Shown here one piece after another: positions 5,238 to 5,338 of a stretch of 5,338 nt of DNA (positions are counted from its first letter, which is position 1; every line of letters begins with the position of its first letter). A program made the translations under genes and the position numbers. A model generated the notes under the pieces. The model had not been told where the DNA came from and made no database searches. It saw only the letters and a program-made list of their open reading frames with translations. Location: NCBI GenBank assembly GCA_045541735.1, contig JAZQJQ010000062.1, positions 1-5,338 of the forward strand, read 5' to 3'. The stretch comes from RUG12395 sp045541735 (GTDB lineage Bacteria; Bacillota; Clostridia; Oscillospirales; CAG-272).

Positions 5238-5338
5238 ATCCCTTGCAACAGAAGAAAAAGAAAAAGAGCCCTGCACGTTTAGCAGTTAAATATGCCGCAA
5301 AGCAATTTGAAGTCGGGTCGTAGCCATGTCGTTCTGTG
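5238..5338. other. Right-hand end: no supported gene
   Basis: This stretch begins with a purine-rich tract (about 5249-5268, repeated AGAAAAAG). No start codon with a ribosome binding site is seen on the plus strand. On the minus strand a frame is open from the window edge (5337) to a TAA at 5236-5238, encoding 33 residues that end in a run of Phe and CCKG. It could be the tail of a convergent gene, but the low-complexity Phe run comes from the purine tract and argues against it. Confidence 0.3.

Noticed and set aside
1..5338. CRISPR array, tRNA, rRNA, insertion sequence or phage genes
   Set aside because: No regularly spaced repeats, cloverleaf, rRNA signature or transposase-like frame was seen on either strand by reading.

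Overview
The window looks like chromosomal DNA from a Gram-positive anaerobe of class Clostridia, most likely near Oscillospiraceae/Ruminococcaceae. The supporting signs are a SpoIIIE/FtsK translocase with a long acidic linker, strong AGGAG/GAGGTG ribosome binding sites, extended -10 promoters, an S15 protein of Firmicutes type, and a secreted-type metallo-beta-lactamase protein with an Ada-like cysteine tail. The taxon is an inference from these signs; no marker here proves it.

Layout. Positions 1-2127, minus strand: the first 709 residues of an FtsK/SpoIIIE DNA translocase (membrane domain, linker, alpha domain, Walker A and Walker B), cut by the left edge. Positions 2128-2234: a divergent intergenic region holding the ftsK promoter. 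Positions 2235-2986, plus strand: two tightly coupled 124-residue membrane proteins, each equal to one half of a TauE/SafE (TSUP) transporter. Positions 2987-3145: an intergenic region with a plausible extended -10 promoter. Positions 3146-4570: a membrane-anchored, probably extracytoplasmic ComEC-type metallo-beta-lactamase protein with Pro/Thr linkers and a C-terminal Cys/His motif. Positions 4571-4712: a cluster of short GC-rich palindromic repeats. Positions 4768-4907: a strong promoter and structured leader, followed by rpsO (4908-5177) and its hairpins. Positions 5238-5338 hold no gene I can support.

The genes do not form one pathway. ftsK and rpsO are housekeeping genes. The TSUP pair and the metallo-beta-lactamase gene look like accessory cargo between them. 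The items most worth a second look are the split TSUP transporter, the architecture of the surface metallo-beta-lactamase protein, a rpsO leader element that perfectly complements the rpsO Shine-Dalgarno, and the palindromic repeat family whose shared 9-mer recurs after rpsO. I did not find a clear new defence or mobile system.
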